Source of the DNA: an uncultured Candidatus Poseidoniales archaeon
Lineage (GTDB): Archaea; Thermoplasmatota; Poseidoniia; Poseidoniales; Poseidoniaceae
Direction of reading: 5' to 3'
DNA: 64,000 nucleotides
Assembly (NCBI GenBank): GCA_905182715.1
Contig: CAJJCP010000007.1
Coordinates: 1 to 64,000, forward strand
Positions 8,917 through 17,399 of the stretch are shown piece after piece. The position numbers were made by a program, and so were the translations under genes. Each line of letters begins with the position of its first letter. Within the stretch, counting starts at the first letter, position 1. The notes below the pieces were generated by a model. It searched no databases and had not been told where the DNA came from. It saw only the letters and a list, made by a program, of their open reading frames with translations.

Positions 8917-9366
8917 ATGAACAAAGAAATCGAAGGCATTGTAGAAATCGGCTCCAAACCAATTGTTGAACGTCGTGCAACTGCAACTGGTGTACTCAAT
9001 TTGAGCCAAGCTTCGGCTGAAGCAATTCAAAACAAATCGGTCAAGAAAGGGGATGTGCTCGAGGCTTCGACCATTGCAGCGATTCAAGCGGTCAAAGATA
9101 CGCCACGTATTGTTCCCCACTGCCATCCGATTCCCCTTGAAGGATGTACCGTCAATTGGTCATGGGAGAAGTCTTCACTTCGATGCACAGTTCACGTTTC
9201 AGCCCATTATAAAACCGGAATTGAAATGGAAGCACTTACAGGTGTCAGTGCAGGTTTATTGTGTGCTCTGGACATGGTGAAGTCGATCGAAAAAGACGAT
9301 CAAGGACAGTATCCTGGAACTTCGATTTCTGATATTGTAGTTGTTGAGAAATTCAAAGGTCAATGA
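8917..9366 (+). CDS. moaC: Cyclic pyranopterin monophosphate synthase MoaC
   Basis: Acts with MoaA to turn GTP into cyclic pyranopterin monophosphate in molybdenum-cofactor synthesis. It has 149 residues from ATG at 8917, chosen because GGAGAGGAT precedes it directly after the moaE stop; the open frame begins earlier but inside moaE. Family motifs seen: VERRATATGVLNLS near the N-terminus, VKKGDVLEASTIAAIQAVK, the signature VPHCHPIPLEG, then GIEMEALTGVSAGLLCALDM and IVVVEKFKG at the end. It ends 3 bases before the convergent acyltransferase-aminotransferase gene. Confidence 0.95.
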   Translation: MNKEIEGIVEIGSKPIVERRATATGVLNLSQASAEAIQNKSVKKGDVLEASTIAAIQAVKDTPRIVPHCHPIPLEGCTVNWSWEKSSLRCTVHVSAHYKTGIEMEALTGVSAGLLCALDMVKSIEKDDQGQYPGTSISDIVVVEKFKGQ

Positions 9367-9369
9367 ACT

Positions 9370-11070
9370 TCATTGTTGAGCGAGAACCTGTTGCACGCAT
9401 TCAAGAATACGTTCGTTTTCTTCATGTGTTCGGATTGCAAACCGAACCGAATTGTTTCCAAGTGAGACTCCCATGTTTTGAGCATCACGAATAAAGACAC
9501 CTTTTTCCTTACATGCTTCAATAAAACTCGAGGATGTATGATGTGTATCTTCAGGTAGAAACGTCAGTATGAAATTTGCAACACCCGGCAAGACATCGAA
9601 ATTTTCTTGTTGTAGTTTCTGAGTCAGTATCTTTCGCTGCTGATGAATAATCGAGTATTGTTGATTGTAGTAACTCGGATTGTTCAAAGCCGCTACTGCA
9701 GCGAGTTGGCCCGGTAGACTGACCGCCCAAGGCGGAATAAACCGTCGTAATTCAGTCATCTTTTGACTGACTGCATAGGCGACACGCAGGCCAGATAATG
9801 CGTAGCATTTACTCATACTCTTACACACGATAAGACTCGGACATGTAGCTACGAGAGGCTCTAATGACTGGGCATCTGGCATGTAATCGATGTAAGTTTC
9901 ATCGACCCATATCATCTTGCATCGAGAGGGTAATACACTTTCATCTTGTATGCGGTGAATGATTTCACTCATCTCTTCACAGTACACTCCTGTTGGGCTG
10001 TTCGGGTTTACGAAGATAACTGCATCATGTAAACGCGATTGTTGAACCAATTCATCAACATTAATCTTGAATCCATTTTCTCGGTGAAGTACAAAATTGG
10101 TCATTTCACATCCGATCACATGGGTGAGGATATGACTGTATTCGCCGTACATTGGAGAAAGTACGAGTACTCGTGACTTTGCATTCAAGAGTTGAGGTAA
10201 AAAGGAAAACATCAGTGATGAAGAACCGGATGAAACTGCTACATGTTTGGTCTGAACACCACGAACATGTGCAATCGTTTCGATTAATTCCTCACATTGA
10301 GTTGGTGGAGATTCTTGGCAACATCGCTCCAGCTGTTCTCGGAGCACTTGCAATGCTTCAGGGCAAGGTGGAAACGGACTGTCCAATACATCTGCAACAA
10401 CAAGTGAATCGCGAACCTTAAAATCGAATTTCGAAGCGTCCCATGATTTCCCTCCATGGTAGCAAACATCATCTTCGGCTTCATTAGACTGTAATTGAGT
10501 GATACGATTCGCGTGAGTTGAAAGTGCTTTTTGCGGGTTGAGGTGCATAGGATAATAGTGAGTTTTACCGTATTGAACACCGTGTTCCTCGAAGACAGAT
10601 ACGCCTATTTTTTTGTACAGTTCAACAACACCAGAATGCCCCATGGCGATGATATCAGTTCCATCATGTTGGTGGACGAATTGGAGAGCAAAAACCATTA
10701 ATTTAGATGAAATTTGTTGACCTCGGAACTCTGGTGCCACGGTTAAGGCACGAACTTCATAGGTCGACGAATGGCGTCCTTCTGATTGAGAATACACTGT
10801 TTGGTCAAGAGTTTCTTGCGAAAAATACTTTGAAACACGGAAGGGTTTGTCGGTGGGGGGATTCAAACTGATGTATCCTGCAAGTTTGTTTCCTGCCATA
10901 CATGCAATGAAATTCCGGCCAGGATCTTCGAGTTGCTGTTCAATATTGATGTCATATTGCTGTAATTCAGTAGCATACACCTCATGCCGAAGTGATGAAA
11001 TCTGCTCCCATATGTTTTGAATTTCAATATCTTTAGGAAGTGGATAATTGAACACAACAAATTCTTTCAT
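9370..11070 (-). CDS. Acyltransferase (GNAT/N-acyl amino acid synthase-like)-aminotransferase fusion
   Basis: Two-domain enzyme of 566 residues. Residues about 1-180 form a GNAT-type domain: SLRHEVYATELQQYD, the acyl-CoA pyrophosphate loop RALTVAPEFRGQQIS, and the ending LYKKIGVSVFEE / YGKTHYYPMHLN, which resembles acyl-transferring GNATs such as N-acyl amino acid synthases. Residues about 215-566 form a fold-type I PLP aminotransferase of the histidinol-phosphate/class I-II kind: SSGSSSLMFSF, VNPNSPTGVY, WVDETYIDY, the Schiff-base lysine in CKSMSKCYALSGLRVAY, and the closing VRFAIRTHEEN arginine. Both domains look intact. The reaction is not known; a product in which an amine is acylated is plausible. 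Transcribed divergently from the lipoprotein gene at 11,168. Confidence 0.75.
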   Translation of the reverse strand: MKEFVVFNYPLPKDIEIQNIWEQISSLRHEVYATELQQYDINIEQQLEDPGRNFIACMAGNKLAGYISLNPPTDKPFRVSKYFSQETLDQTVYSQSEGRHSSTYEVRALTVAPEFRGQQISSKLMVFALQFVHQHDGTDIIAMGHSGVVELYKKIGVSVFEEHGVQYGKTHYYPMHLNPQKALSTHANRITQLQSNEAEDDVCYHGGKSWDASKFDFKVRDSLVVADVLDSPFPPCPEALQVLREQLERCCQESPPTQCEELIETIAHVRGVQTKHVAVSSGSSSLMFSFLPQLLNAKSRVLVLSPMYGEYSHILTHVIGCEMTNFVLHRENGFKINVDELVQQSRLHDAVIFVNPNSPTGVYCEEMSEIIHRIQDESVLPSRCKMIWVDETYIDYMPDAQSLEPLVATCPSLIVCKSMSKCYALSGLRVAYAVSQKMTELRRFIPPWAVSLPGQLAAVAALNNPSYYNQQYSIIHQQRKILTQKLQQENFDVLPGVANFILTFLPEDTHHTSSSFIEACKEKGVFIRDAQNMGVSLGNNSVRFAIRTHEENERILECVQQVLAQQ

Positions 11071-11167
11071 AGTCAGAAGAAAAGAACCTATCTCTTGAAT
11101 GATTCGCCGGTCAACTTTACGAGGGTTCTATCGGAAAGTCATTATTCCCCTGTCGAGTGGACTGGCT

Positions 11168-12739
11168 ATGCGAGCAAAGGCTACTCTACTGGTTCTCCTT
11201 GTCATGACTGTGTCTTTAGCAGGCTGTTTTGGTGCTAACGAAGCGCCAGCAGAGGCTGAAATCGAACCGGAAATGGACCAACGTATCTTTGTTACCAACG
11301 GTAGCGGAATGCCTGTCGATGAAGCGCCAATCGTCATGGACTTCGTGTTCAGTGATGTTGGTGAAACGGGTAAGGAGCCGAGTATTGGCATTACCTCAAG
11401 CGGCTGTATGTTTTTCATTGCCATGGAAAAGCCAATGCGTTCTTGTGATCACGGGGCGACTTGGGAAAACACTCGTGATTTTACTCAAGCCCCATTCACC
11501 AGCGACCCTTATGGATGGGTAGACCCAGTAACCGACCGAATATTCAATATCCACATGATGGGGCTTGCAACAACATGGATTGGCTGGTCAGACGATGATG
11601 GTGAGTCTTGGCTGGGTAATCCGTATGACAGTGGACCAATACCGCTTAATGACCACATAAAATTGGCTTCTGGCCCATGGACTGATGCCGGGTACGGTGG
11701 TCTTGGTCAATTGAGCCCACTCTACTCAGAAGCAGTCTATTTTTGTTACAATAAATTAGCAGGTATCTTTTGCTATACCAGTTATGATGGAGGAGCAACC
11801 TTTCCAACCGGTGGTCAAATCTATGGCTTAGCAACGAGCGATGGCGGTTTACATGGAGCAATTACCACCGCCCCTGATGGTACTGTGTATGTGACTCCAA
11901 GAGTTGAGATACCGGCAGTAATTATCTCCAAGGATAACGGATTGAATTGGGATACTCGAGAGATGGGCCAAGATGTTACAACTCCAAACCCTCGTAAAAA
12001 TTCCGAAGTTGCAACCGATAGCGAATCCAATGCATATCACGTATGGACAGGTGCCGACCAAGGCATCTATATGTCAAGAAGCATCGATTCAGGAGATTCT
12101 TGGGATTCGGAGAGTATTCGGATTAGTCCTGTTGAAGTGATTTCCACTACATTTCCTCAAACTGATGCAGGAGATCCGGGAAGAATCGCAATAACCTATC
12201 TTGGAAGTGAGAATGGTTCACTGCTTGGAACAACAGATATCGATGGTAATAATTGGACTGGTAATGGACACTATGCACCAAATGGAGTACACTACCACCT
12301 CTATGTCACCTACAGTCTAAACGCACTCGATGAGAATCCTGTGTTCCATACCCGGAGAATTTCTGACGACCCAGTACAAGTTGGCGCTATGTGTTTGAAC
12401 AGCGGCGATTGTCGTGATGACCAAGGAGGATCTAATCGGAACTTATTGGATTTCAACGACCTTCACATTGACACAGAGGGACGTGTTTACATTGCATTTG
12501 CAGATGGTTGTATTGATGCTTGTGCATCAAGCAGTGACCCTCAACCTGCAGATTCCAGAACCGGCCGTGGTTCAGTCTACTTCATGGGTAACGGGCCAAG
12601 CCTCTATGTCGAAAAAGGCGAGTTGACTTCTCCAGTGTCCTCTTCGACTGAAATGATGAAAGCATCTTCACTCCCACAAATCTGTGAAGCAGAACAATGC
12701 CGTAATGAAGACCAAGAAATCCTTCTCATCGAATCTTAA
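11168..12739 (+). CDS. Secreted lipoprotein with BNR/sialidase-type repeats
   Basis: Exported protein of about 523 residues. ATG at 11,168 gives a typical signal peptide ending in the lipobox LAGC (about residues 15-18), so the protein is probably lipid-anchored; the frame is open from 11,099 but that start would bury the signal. The body contains Asp-box/BNR-like turns (SDDDGESW, SKDNGLNW, SIDSGDSWDSE, SYDGGATF) spaced as in a sialidase-like six-bladed propeller. Paired cysteines appear near the end (CLNSGDCRDD, CIDACASS). Glycosidase activity is not assured, because BNR repeats occur in non-enzymatic proteins and I cannot identify the sialidase arginine triad. Confidence 0.75.
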   Translation: MRAKATLLVLLVMTVSLAGCFGANEAPAEAEIEPEMDQRIFVTNGSGMPVDEAPIVMDFVFSDVGETGKEPSIGITSSGCMFFIAMEKPMRSCDHGATWENTRDFTQAPFTSDPYGWVDPVTDRIFNIHMMGLATTWIGWSDDDGESWLGNPYDSGPIPLNDHIKLASGPWTDAGYGGLGQLSPLYSEAVYFCYNKLAGIFCYTSYDGGATFPTGGQIYGLATSDGGLHGAITTAPDGTVYVTPRVEIPAVIISKDNGLNWDTREMGQDVTTPNPRKNSEVATDSESNAYHVWTGADQGIYMSRSIDSGDSWDSESIRISPVEVISTTFPQTDAGDPGRIAITYLGSENGSLLGTTDIDGNNWTGNGHYAPNGVHYHLYVTYSLNALDENPVFHTRRISDDPVQVGAMCLNSGDCRDDQGGSNRNLLDFNDLHIDTEGRVYIAFADGCIDACASSSDPQPADSRTGRGSVYFMGNGPSLYVEKGELTSPVSSSTEMMKASSLPQICEAEQCRNEDQEILLIES

Positions 12740-12790
12740 TAGAGAGTTTTTCAAGTCAACGACTAAGAACTCGGCAACAAAGGCAAGTTC

Positions 12791-13453
12791 ATGTTCAACC
12801 AATTGAACTTGAAGAAACCTGCTCAGTGGCACCTTGCATTGTCCCACGAAGAATCCAATCTGAACGAGCGAGCAATCACAGTTGTTTTCTTCGCAGGATT
12901 AACCGCATTGTGCGCACAAGTAGCATTTACCATGCCTTGGTCTCCTGTCCCGTACACTTTGCAAACATTTGCAGTTTTAGCAACCGGTGTCTATCTTCGA
13001 CGTAACGATGCTTTTGCATCTGGATGTTTGTACTTGATTGTTGGTGCTCTAGGAGCACCTGTTTTCGCCGAAGGTGGAGACACGCTCTTCTCTGGCACAA
13101 CCCTTATCGCTTCTGGAGGATATCTTCTCGCCTTCCCTTTTGCTTCTGCAATTATCGCTGAAGGACTTGATCGGTCCAGACAACAAGGCGTTTCTGACTT
13201 GAAAGCACAACTTGTTTGTTGGACTGTAGCAATGGTTCCAGTGTATGTCATTGGAACCGCTTGGCTTGCACATTCATACAGCGTAGACTTTGCTCAAGCA
13301 TACGCATGGGGTGTTGAACCATTTTTGCTTTGGGATCTTGCTAAGATTGTCGTCATGGCCTTGGTCACAACCAAGTTGTGGTCATATTCATCTTTTGATG
13401 AAGAACTTGGTGCGGAAGATTCTGATGAAACTCCACCAACTCAAATCGTTTGA
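12791..13453 (+). CDS. bioY: BioY family biotin transporter (ECF S component)
   Basis: Integral membrane protein of 220 residues with about six hydrophobic segments. The first half carries the BioY hallmarks: AQVAFTMPWSPVPYTLQTFAV, followed by GALGAPVFAEGG (the GxxGxPVF motif) and the SGGYLLAFPFAS segment. Substrate-binding proteins of this type take up biotin, alone or with an ECF energising module. No biotin-synthesis gene or ECF ATPase is nearby, so the cell may scavenge the vitamin. The 45-residue soluble N-terminal extension and the acidic C-terminus are slightly longer than usual. Confidence 0.88.
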   Translation: MFNQLNLKKPAQWHLALSHEESNLNERAITVVFFAGLTALCAQVAFTMPWSPVPYTLQTFAVLATGVYLRRNDAFASGCLYLIVGALGAPVFAEGGDTLFSGTTLIASGGYLLAFPFASAIIAEGLDRSRQQGVSDLKAQLVCWTVAMVPVYVIGTAWLAHSYSVDFAQAYAWGVEPFLLWDLAKIVVMALVTTKLWSYSSFDEELGAEDSDETPPTQIV

Positions 13454-13523
13454 GGACTCGACATGATTCTCTTTTGAGCGAGATTTCTCCACTTTTTGAA
13501 CATCGCTTCACACCGTTTCATTC

Positions 13524-14504
13524 ATGGATGGGGCGCGCCCGTCTCAACGCATGGGCAGCGTCGGCGACCTCTATCATCACTTCTTAGAAGCCGTCGACCA
13601 AGCGGCTATTTCCAGTGCTGCATGGCGCGGTCTTGGTGAAAAAGACAAGGCCGATGAAGCTGCAGTCGAAGCCATGCGTCGAACCTTCGATAACGTGCCT
13701 TTTGATGGCCGTGTTGCCATTGGCGAAGGTGAGCGAGATGAAGCACCTATGCTCTACATCGGTGAAGAGATTGGCAGTATGGTTGGCGTTGTCGGTGCTC
13801 CACAAATTGATATTGCAGTTGACCCACTTGAATGCACCAATAACTGTGCATCGAACTCTCCAAATTCTATTGCCGTTCTTGCTGCTGCACCCCGTGGAAC
13901 TCTCTTGCATGCTCCAGATTGTTATATGGACAAAATCGCAGGCGGACCTGACCTGGTTGGTCATATCAGCCTTGATGGTGATGTTGCCTACAATCTTGAA
14001 CAAACTGCAGCGGCTCTCGATAAAGCAGTTTCAGAAGTCCGTGTAGTCGCACTTGACCGAGAACGCCATACTCAACTGTTCAAAGAGATCCGAGCCAGTG
14101 GTGCTCAACTCGAACTCATGGGAGATGGTGACGTTTCCGGAGCAATTTGGGCTGCACGTCCCGACGGGCCATTCGATTTGTTAATGGGCATTGGTGCTGC
14201 TCCTGAAGGTGTTATCTCCGCTGCTGCAATTCGTGGCTTAGGTGGCGTATTCGAAGGACGTCTGGTCTTCCGTTCTCCTGGAGAAGAAGCTCGTGCAGAG
14301 AACATGGTTGGCGACGATTTGACCCGCCTATGGGAAGCGCATGATTTGTGCAAGAGTGAAAACGCAATCTTTGCAGCCTCCGGTGTTTGTGATGGATATC
14401 TTCCAGCAGCGGTTCTTGGAGAAACGCACACAACAACCTTTGGCGAGGTTATCGATGTCGAAAGTGGCACCGTTCGTAGAATCGAAACCACTCGACGTAT
14501 TTGA
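13524..14504 (+). CDS. glpX: Fructose-1,6-bisphosphatase class II (GlpX-like)
   Basis: Predicted 326-residue phosphatase removing the 1-phosphate of fructose 1,6-bisphosphate (and possibly sedoheptulose 1,7-bisphosphate) in gluconeogenesis. Motifs in order: ALRTFDNVPFDG-like region, GRVAIGEGERDEAPMLYIGE (metal site), IDIAVDPLECTNN, MDKIAGGP, LDRERHTQLFKEIRASGA, MGDGDVSGAI, GIGAAPEGVISAAAIRGLGG. Odd: family members nearly always read DPxEGT at the metal-binding loop, whereas here the glycine is cysteine (DPLECT). ATG at 13,524 is used, and 13,551 (MGSVGDLYHHF) is an alternative that matches the usual family start better. Confidence 0.88.
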   Translation: MDGARPSQRMGSVGDLYHHFLEAVDQAAISSAAWRGLGEKDKADEAAVEAMRRTFDNVPFDGRVAIGEGERDEAPMLYIGEEIGSMVGVVGAPQIDIAVDPLECTNNCASNSPNSIAVLAAAPRGTLLHAPDCYMDKIAGGPDLVGHISLDGDVAYNLEQTAAALDKAVSEVRVVALDRERHTQLFKEIRASGAQLELMGDGDVSGAIWAARPDGPFDLLMGIGAAPEGVISAAAIRGLGGVFEGRLVFRSPGEEARAENMVGDDLTRLWEAHDLCKSENAIFAASGVCDGYLPAAVLGETHTTTFGEVIDVESGTVRRIETTRRI

Positions 14505-14545
14505 TTCATCAAGCGGAGAGGCGATCTCTCGGAATCCAGAAAACT

Positions 14546-14791
14546 TCAGACTGAGTTTTGGGGCGTTGCACTTGGTTGGATACTGGATGTATCAGCTGGG
14601 GTCTCGCCGCTCTGGGTCAAGAAAAGAACCAGAACAAGAACTCCACACACCATAGGTGCGAAAAGTAGCGGCATGAGGGCAGACAAAAATTGGGTAACTG
14701 CATATACAGTTAGCCCGAGTACGCCCAAGATGTACCCAGCAACGTTTGTTGCTGAGAATAGTTTCTTCATGTTTGACAGAATTGTGTTCAT
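14546..14791 (-). CDS. Small two-helix membrane protein
   Basis: Possible 81-residue protein with two hydrophobic segments (about 17-38 and 40-60) and a polar Ser/Thr/Pro-rich tail. I do not recognise it. Support is limited to clean hydrophobic segments, a methionine start, and its position filling an otherwise empty 487-base gap convergent with glpX. No strong ribosome-binding site is visible. Confidence 0.4.
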   Translation of the reverse strand: MNTILSNMKKLFSATNVAGYILGVLGLTVYAVTQFLSALMPLLFAPMVCGVLVLVLFLTQSGETPADTSSIQPSATPQNSV

Positions 14792-14951
14792 GAATTAAGG
14801 TAACAAGAGGGGGGTATATGAGGACCTGTTTTTTCCTAACGAGAATAGTGAAGAGTTTTTTCGGCCCACTGCGGACTGATTCCCCCTCAGGAAAAAAAAA
14901 TATTTCTTGCGACCCTCACACGGGATGGCCCCTTCTCGTTCGACTCTTTGT

Positions 14952-14961
14952 GTTCGTGAAC
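14952..14961. promoter_or_regulatory. Inverted half-sites upstream of the HTH_10 regulator
   Basis: GTTCGTGAAC, about 30 bases before the regulator start, contains the same GTTC/GAAC arms as the long palindrome at 15,616-15,637 but with a 2-base instead of 4-base centre. It could be a second operator for autoregulation. The rest of the 14,792-14,990 gap holds an A/T-rich TATA-like stretch near 14,893-14,902 and nothing else I can identify. Confidence 0.25.
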
Positions 14962-14990
14962 TTCAAGTGTAACGGTTTCTACAACCTTGC

Positions 14991-15617
14991 ATGGCGGTGC
15001 AGCAAGTACGCATTGAAGTCCGATTGCCGGAAGGGCATTGGGCAGGGGATGTAACCCGCAGTCATCCCTCAGCAGTTCTCCGTATTGAAGAGCATATGCC
15101 GTTACAGAAAGGGAGGGGGACCGCCAGGGCCTCATGCAGTGAAGAGATTACTGAAACAGTTGTATCTCATCCTGGTATCGAAGAGGTTCGTAGTTTTGGG
15201 AAGCAAAGTTTTGTCGTCGATATTATTGCAGGCGGTGGAGGTTTTCTCAAACCGCTTCTCAAAGTTGGAGTGATCCCTCATACACCTTTCGAAGTCCGAG
15301 ACGGTTGGGTCGAGTGGACCATTTCTTGCGCTCGAGAAAAAGTTCGAGACTTGCTCTCTGGTTTTGATAGCGAAGAAATCCCATATCACTTGGTTTCCAC
15401 ACGAGGAGTTACCAATCGTTTGCTCACACCTCGCCAGCGCTATGTGTTTGATACAGCGATGAAAGAAGGCTTCTACGATGTACCTCGAAGAATCACCTTG
15501 ACTGAACTAGCAGTCGTTCTCGATGTTGCCAAATCAACCCTTTCAGCTCAGTTACAACGTATTGAGTCAACCGTGCATCATGCCTTCGCAGATGATATCA
15601 GACGCCGTAGCCCCTAA
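14991..15617 (+). CDS. HTH_10 (Bat-type) transcriptional regulator
   Basis: Archaeal transcription factor of 208 residues. The C-terminal region (about 145-205) is an HTH_10 domain: LLTPRQRYVFDTAMKEGFYDVPRRI, TLTELAVVLDVAKSTLSAQLQRIE. This is the DNA-binding part of bacterio-opsin activator (Bat)-like proteins. The N-terminal 140 residues (EEITETVVSHPGIEEVRSFG...) match the bacterioopsin-activator N-terminal sensor type rather than a PAS/GAF domain. The gene stops inside a perfect 22-bp palindrome and lies directly upstream, same strand, of the BoxB/PaaA-like oxygenase operon. Control of that operon is the natural inference. Confidence 0.82.
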   Translation: MAVQQVRIEVRLPEGHWAGDVTRSHPSAVLRIEEHMPLQKGRGTARASCSEEITETVVSHPGIEEVRSFGKQSFVVDIIAGGGGFLKPLLKVGVIPHTPFEVRDGWVEWTISCAREKVRDLLSGFDSEEIPYHLVSTRGVTNRLLTPRQRYVFDTAMKEGFYDVPRRITLTELAVVLDVAKSTLSAQLQRIESTVHHAFADDIRRRSP

Positions 15618-15637
15618 CATGTTCGTACGAACATGTT
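15616..15637. promoter_or_regulatory. Perfect 22-bp palindrome, candidate operator
   Basis: The 22 bases are self-complementary over their full length. Each arm is AACATGTTCGT, with GTTC-GTAC-GAAC at the centre. It overlaps the last codon of the HTH_10 regulator (stop 15,615-15,617) and ends 38 bases before the oxygenase ATG at 15,676. No T-run follows, so a terminator is less likely than a binding site for a dimeric regulator. Confidence 0.6.
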
Positions 15638-15675
15638 CGCAAAGGCAATAAGGTAGACCCGTACCTCGCAATGAC

Positions 15676-16836
15676 ATGGACAACCTACCGAATACCTGGG
15701 AAGACTGGGTCTCAAACTTTACTGAATGGCAAGACCGTGTTGGTTTCAACCGTGATTGGATGGGCGACTTTGACCTCTCGATTCAGTTTGATTGGGACCG
15801 TGCCGGCGAAGTTATTGAATTTGGAGATTACAAAGGACGTCCTAAATGGGAACGCTCTCTTCAAGTCCCTCAACAAAGCATGCGTGATGCTCTGGTTAGC
15901 ATGATTACTGTTCAAGGCGATACTGAATTTGCTTCCGTCGAACAACAACGCCACCTCCTCGCATCTGCTCCAACCGACTACGACCGCTATGCAGCAGCTC
16001 GTATCATGTCTGAAGAACAACGCCACGGCTGGCAAATGGCTTACCTCTTGATGACCTACTTTGGACAACAAGGACGCCGTGAAGCACAGAAACTCCTTGA
16101 GCGCAACGCCCAAGACGGTGACCGATTGCTTGGTGCATTTAACCGACCTATGCCTCATTGGCTTGATTTCTTCTGCTACACCATGTTCGTTGACCGTGAC
16201 GGCAAGTTCCAACTCGGCATGCTCTCTACCTCTGCGTTCAAACCTCTCGCTGCCTCCATGGGCCCAATGCTCAAGGAAGAATCCTTCCATTTAGGAACTG
16301 GTTCGAACGGACTACGTCGTGTCATCAAAGCAGGTATCATTCCTCTTGATATGCTTCAACGCTTCTTCAACAAATGGGTCTCTACTGCACATGACTTGTT
16401 TGGTGTGGACGCATCCTCCTCAGCACACTGGTCGTATGTTTGGGGCGTTAAAGGACGCTGGGACGAGCGAAAGAAGCTCGAAGCAGGTATTGAAGTCGAC
16501 AAGGAAGTTCTCAACGAAGAAGCACGTGGTCATTACCATACTGAAATTGTCGGTGAAGTCGAGAAGTTGAACGGCTATCTCCCTGAAGGGGCTAAGAAAT
16601 TAGTCGTACCTCACGAGAACTTCTATCGAGAAATCGGCCCATTCCGAAAGCAACGCTTTACCACTGAAGGTGAACCTTTCACCGGTACTGACGAAGAATG
16701 GAAGGCATATTTGCATGTGACGCTTCCAACCGCTCAGGACGAAGAAGATCTCAAAGAACTGTTCAAGCAGGAATGGGTTGCTAACAAACCACTTTCCGCA
16801 CGCCAAATTGCCTCCGGCATTGGCGCTAAGGCTTGA
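15676..16836 (+). CDS. BoxB/PaaA-like diiron oxygenase (aromatic acyl-CoA epoxidase family)
   Basis: Predicted 386-residue ferritin-like diiron enzyme. The iron-binding helices show EEQRHGWQMAYLLM (ExxxH) and MLKEESFHLGTG (second ExxH). The spacing and the linking text (RREAQKLLERN, RLLGAFNRP, WLDFF, VDRDGKFQL, FKPLAASMGPML) resemble benzoyl-CoA 2,3-epoxidase BoxB and, more distantly, phenylacetyl-CoA epoxidase PaaA. It is shorter than BoxB (about 475) and longer than PaaA (about 310-330). It heads an operon with an unknown gene, an EamA transporter and a 3-hydroxyacyl-CoA dehydrogenase. No reductase (BoxA/PaaE) or structural subunit gene is in the window. The exact substrate is inferred, not shown. 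Confidence 0.72.
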   Translation: MDNLPNTWEDWVSNFTEWQDRVGFNRDWMGDFDLSIQFDWDRAGEVIEFGDYKGRPKWERSLQVPQQSMRDALVSMITVQGDTEFASVEQQRHLLASAPTDYDRYAAARIMSEEQRHGWQMAYLLMTYFGQQGRREAQKLLERNAQDGDRLLGAFNRPMPHWLDFFCYTMFVDRDGKFQLGMLSTSAFKPLAASMGPMLKEESFHLGTGSNGLRRVIKAGIIPLDMLQRFFNKWVSTAHDLFGVDASSSAHWSYVWGVKGRWDERKKLEAGIEVDKEVLNEEARGHYHTEIVGEVEKLNGYLPEGAKKLVVPHENFYREIGPFRKQRFTTEGEPFTGTDEEWKAYLHVTLPTAQDEEDLKELFKQEWVANKPLSARQIASGIGAKA

Positions 16837-16862
16837 ATATTCGTCTCAGATGGAGGGTTTGA

Positions 16863-17399
16863 ATGATTCCAGTATCGCTGTTTGGCATCGATGTGGAGAT
16901 GTGTGAAGCATTTTATGAGGCTCTTCCGCAATTAGTCGCAGACACTGTCGATGATGAATCCTATGCGAATGCATTGTTTTCTATTGAGAGTGAAGCACTA
17001 CTTGACCACATCCGTGTCGCAGACCAATGGGCGAATCACGATCCTTTTGCATGGCCCGAAGACATCAGTAATGAAGTTGAAATGACGCTTCGTACGGTGA
17101 ATTATCCCGATGTCTCCTTACTTGAACACCTTTTGACGCTTGACAATGTCGATGCTACACGTGTTTCGGTCTGGATGCACTTTTCCACCAATCTGTTTCC
17201 TCTGTACAGTGAAGCAGCATGTGCAACCTTGACTCGAATGGGTGTTCCGACTCCTTACAATCCGAGCGATATTGCAAGTTACGGTCTGTATGTCTCTCGT
17301 CTTGAAGGGTTGAAATTGTACGCTCCAGCAGCGGGGTTACCAGAAATCGGTCTCCCTCGTTCACGTATGCTCCAACTTGGGTTGGAGCGGTATGAATGA
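16863..17399 (+). CDS. Uncharacterised protein in the oxygenase operon
   Basis: Soluble, acidic protein of 178 residues with no motif I recognise; no cysteine pair, P-loop or membrane segment. It starts 26 bases after the oxygenase with a strong GGAGGG ribosome-binding site. Its stop codon overlaps the ATG of the EamA transporter (ATGA), so the three genes are translationally coupled. The mid-region is rich in aromatic residues (VSVWMHFSTNLFPLY) and the C-terminus reads GLPRSRMLQLGLERY. Its position suggests an accessory or assembly factor for the oxygenase, but this is only context. Confidence 0.75.
   Translation: MIPVSLFGIDVEMCEAFYEALPQLVADTVDDESYANALFSIESEALLDHIRVADQWANHDPFAWPEDISNEVEMTLRTVNYPDVSLLEHLLTLDNVDATRVSVWMHFSTNLFPLYSEAACATLTRMGVPTPYNPSDIASYGLYVSRLEGLKLYAPAAGLPEIGLPRSRMLQLGLERYE

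Noticed and set aside
15712-16290. 192-codon reverse-strand frame across the diiron oxygenase gene
   Set aside because: Antisense shadow of a well-supported gene; composition not protein-like.
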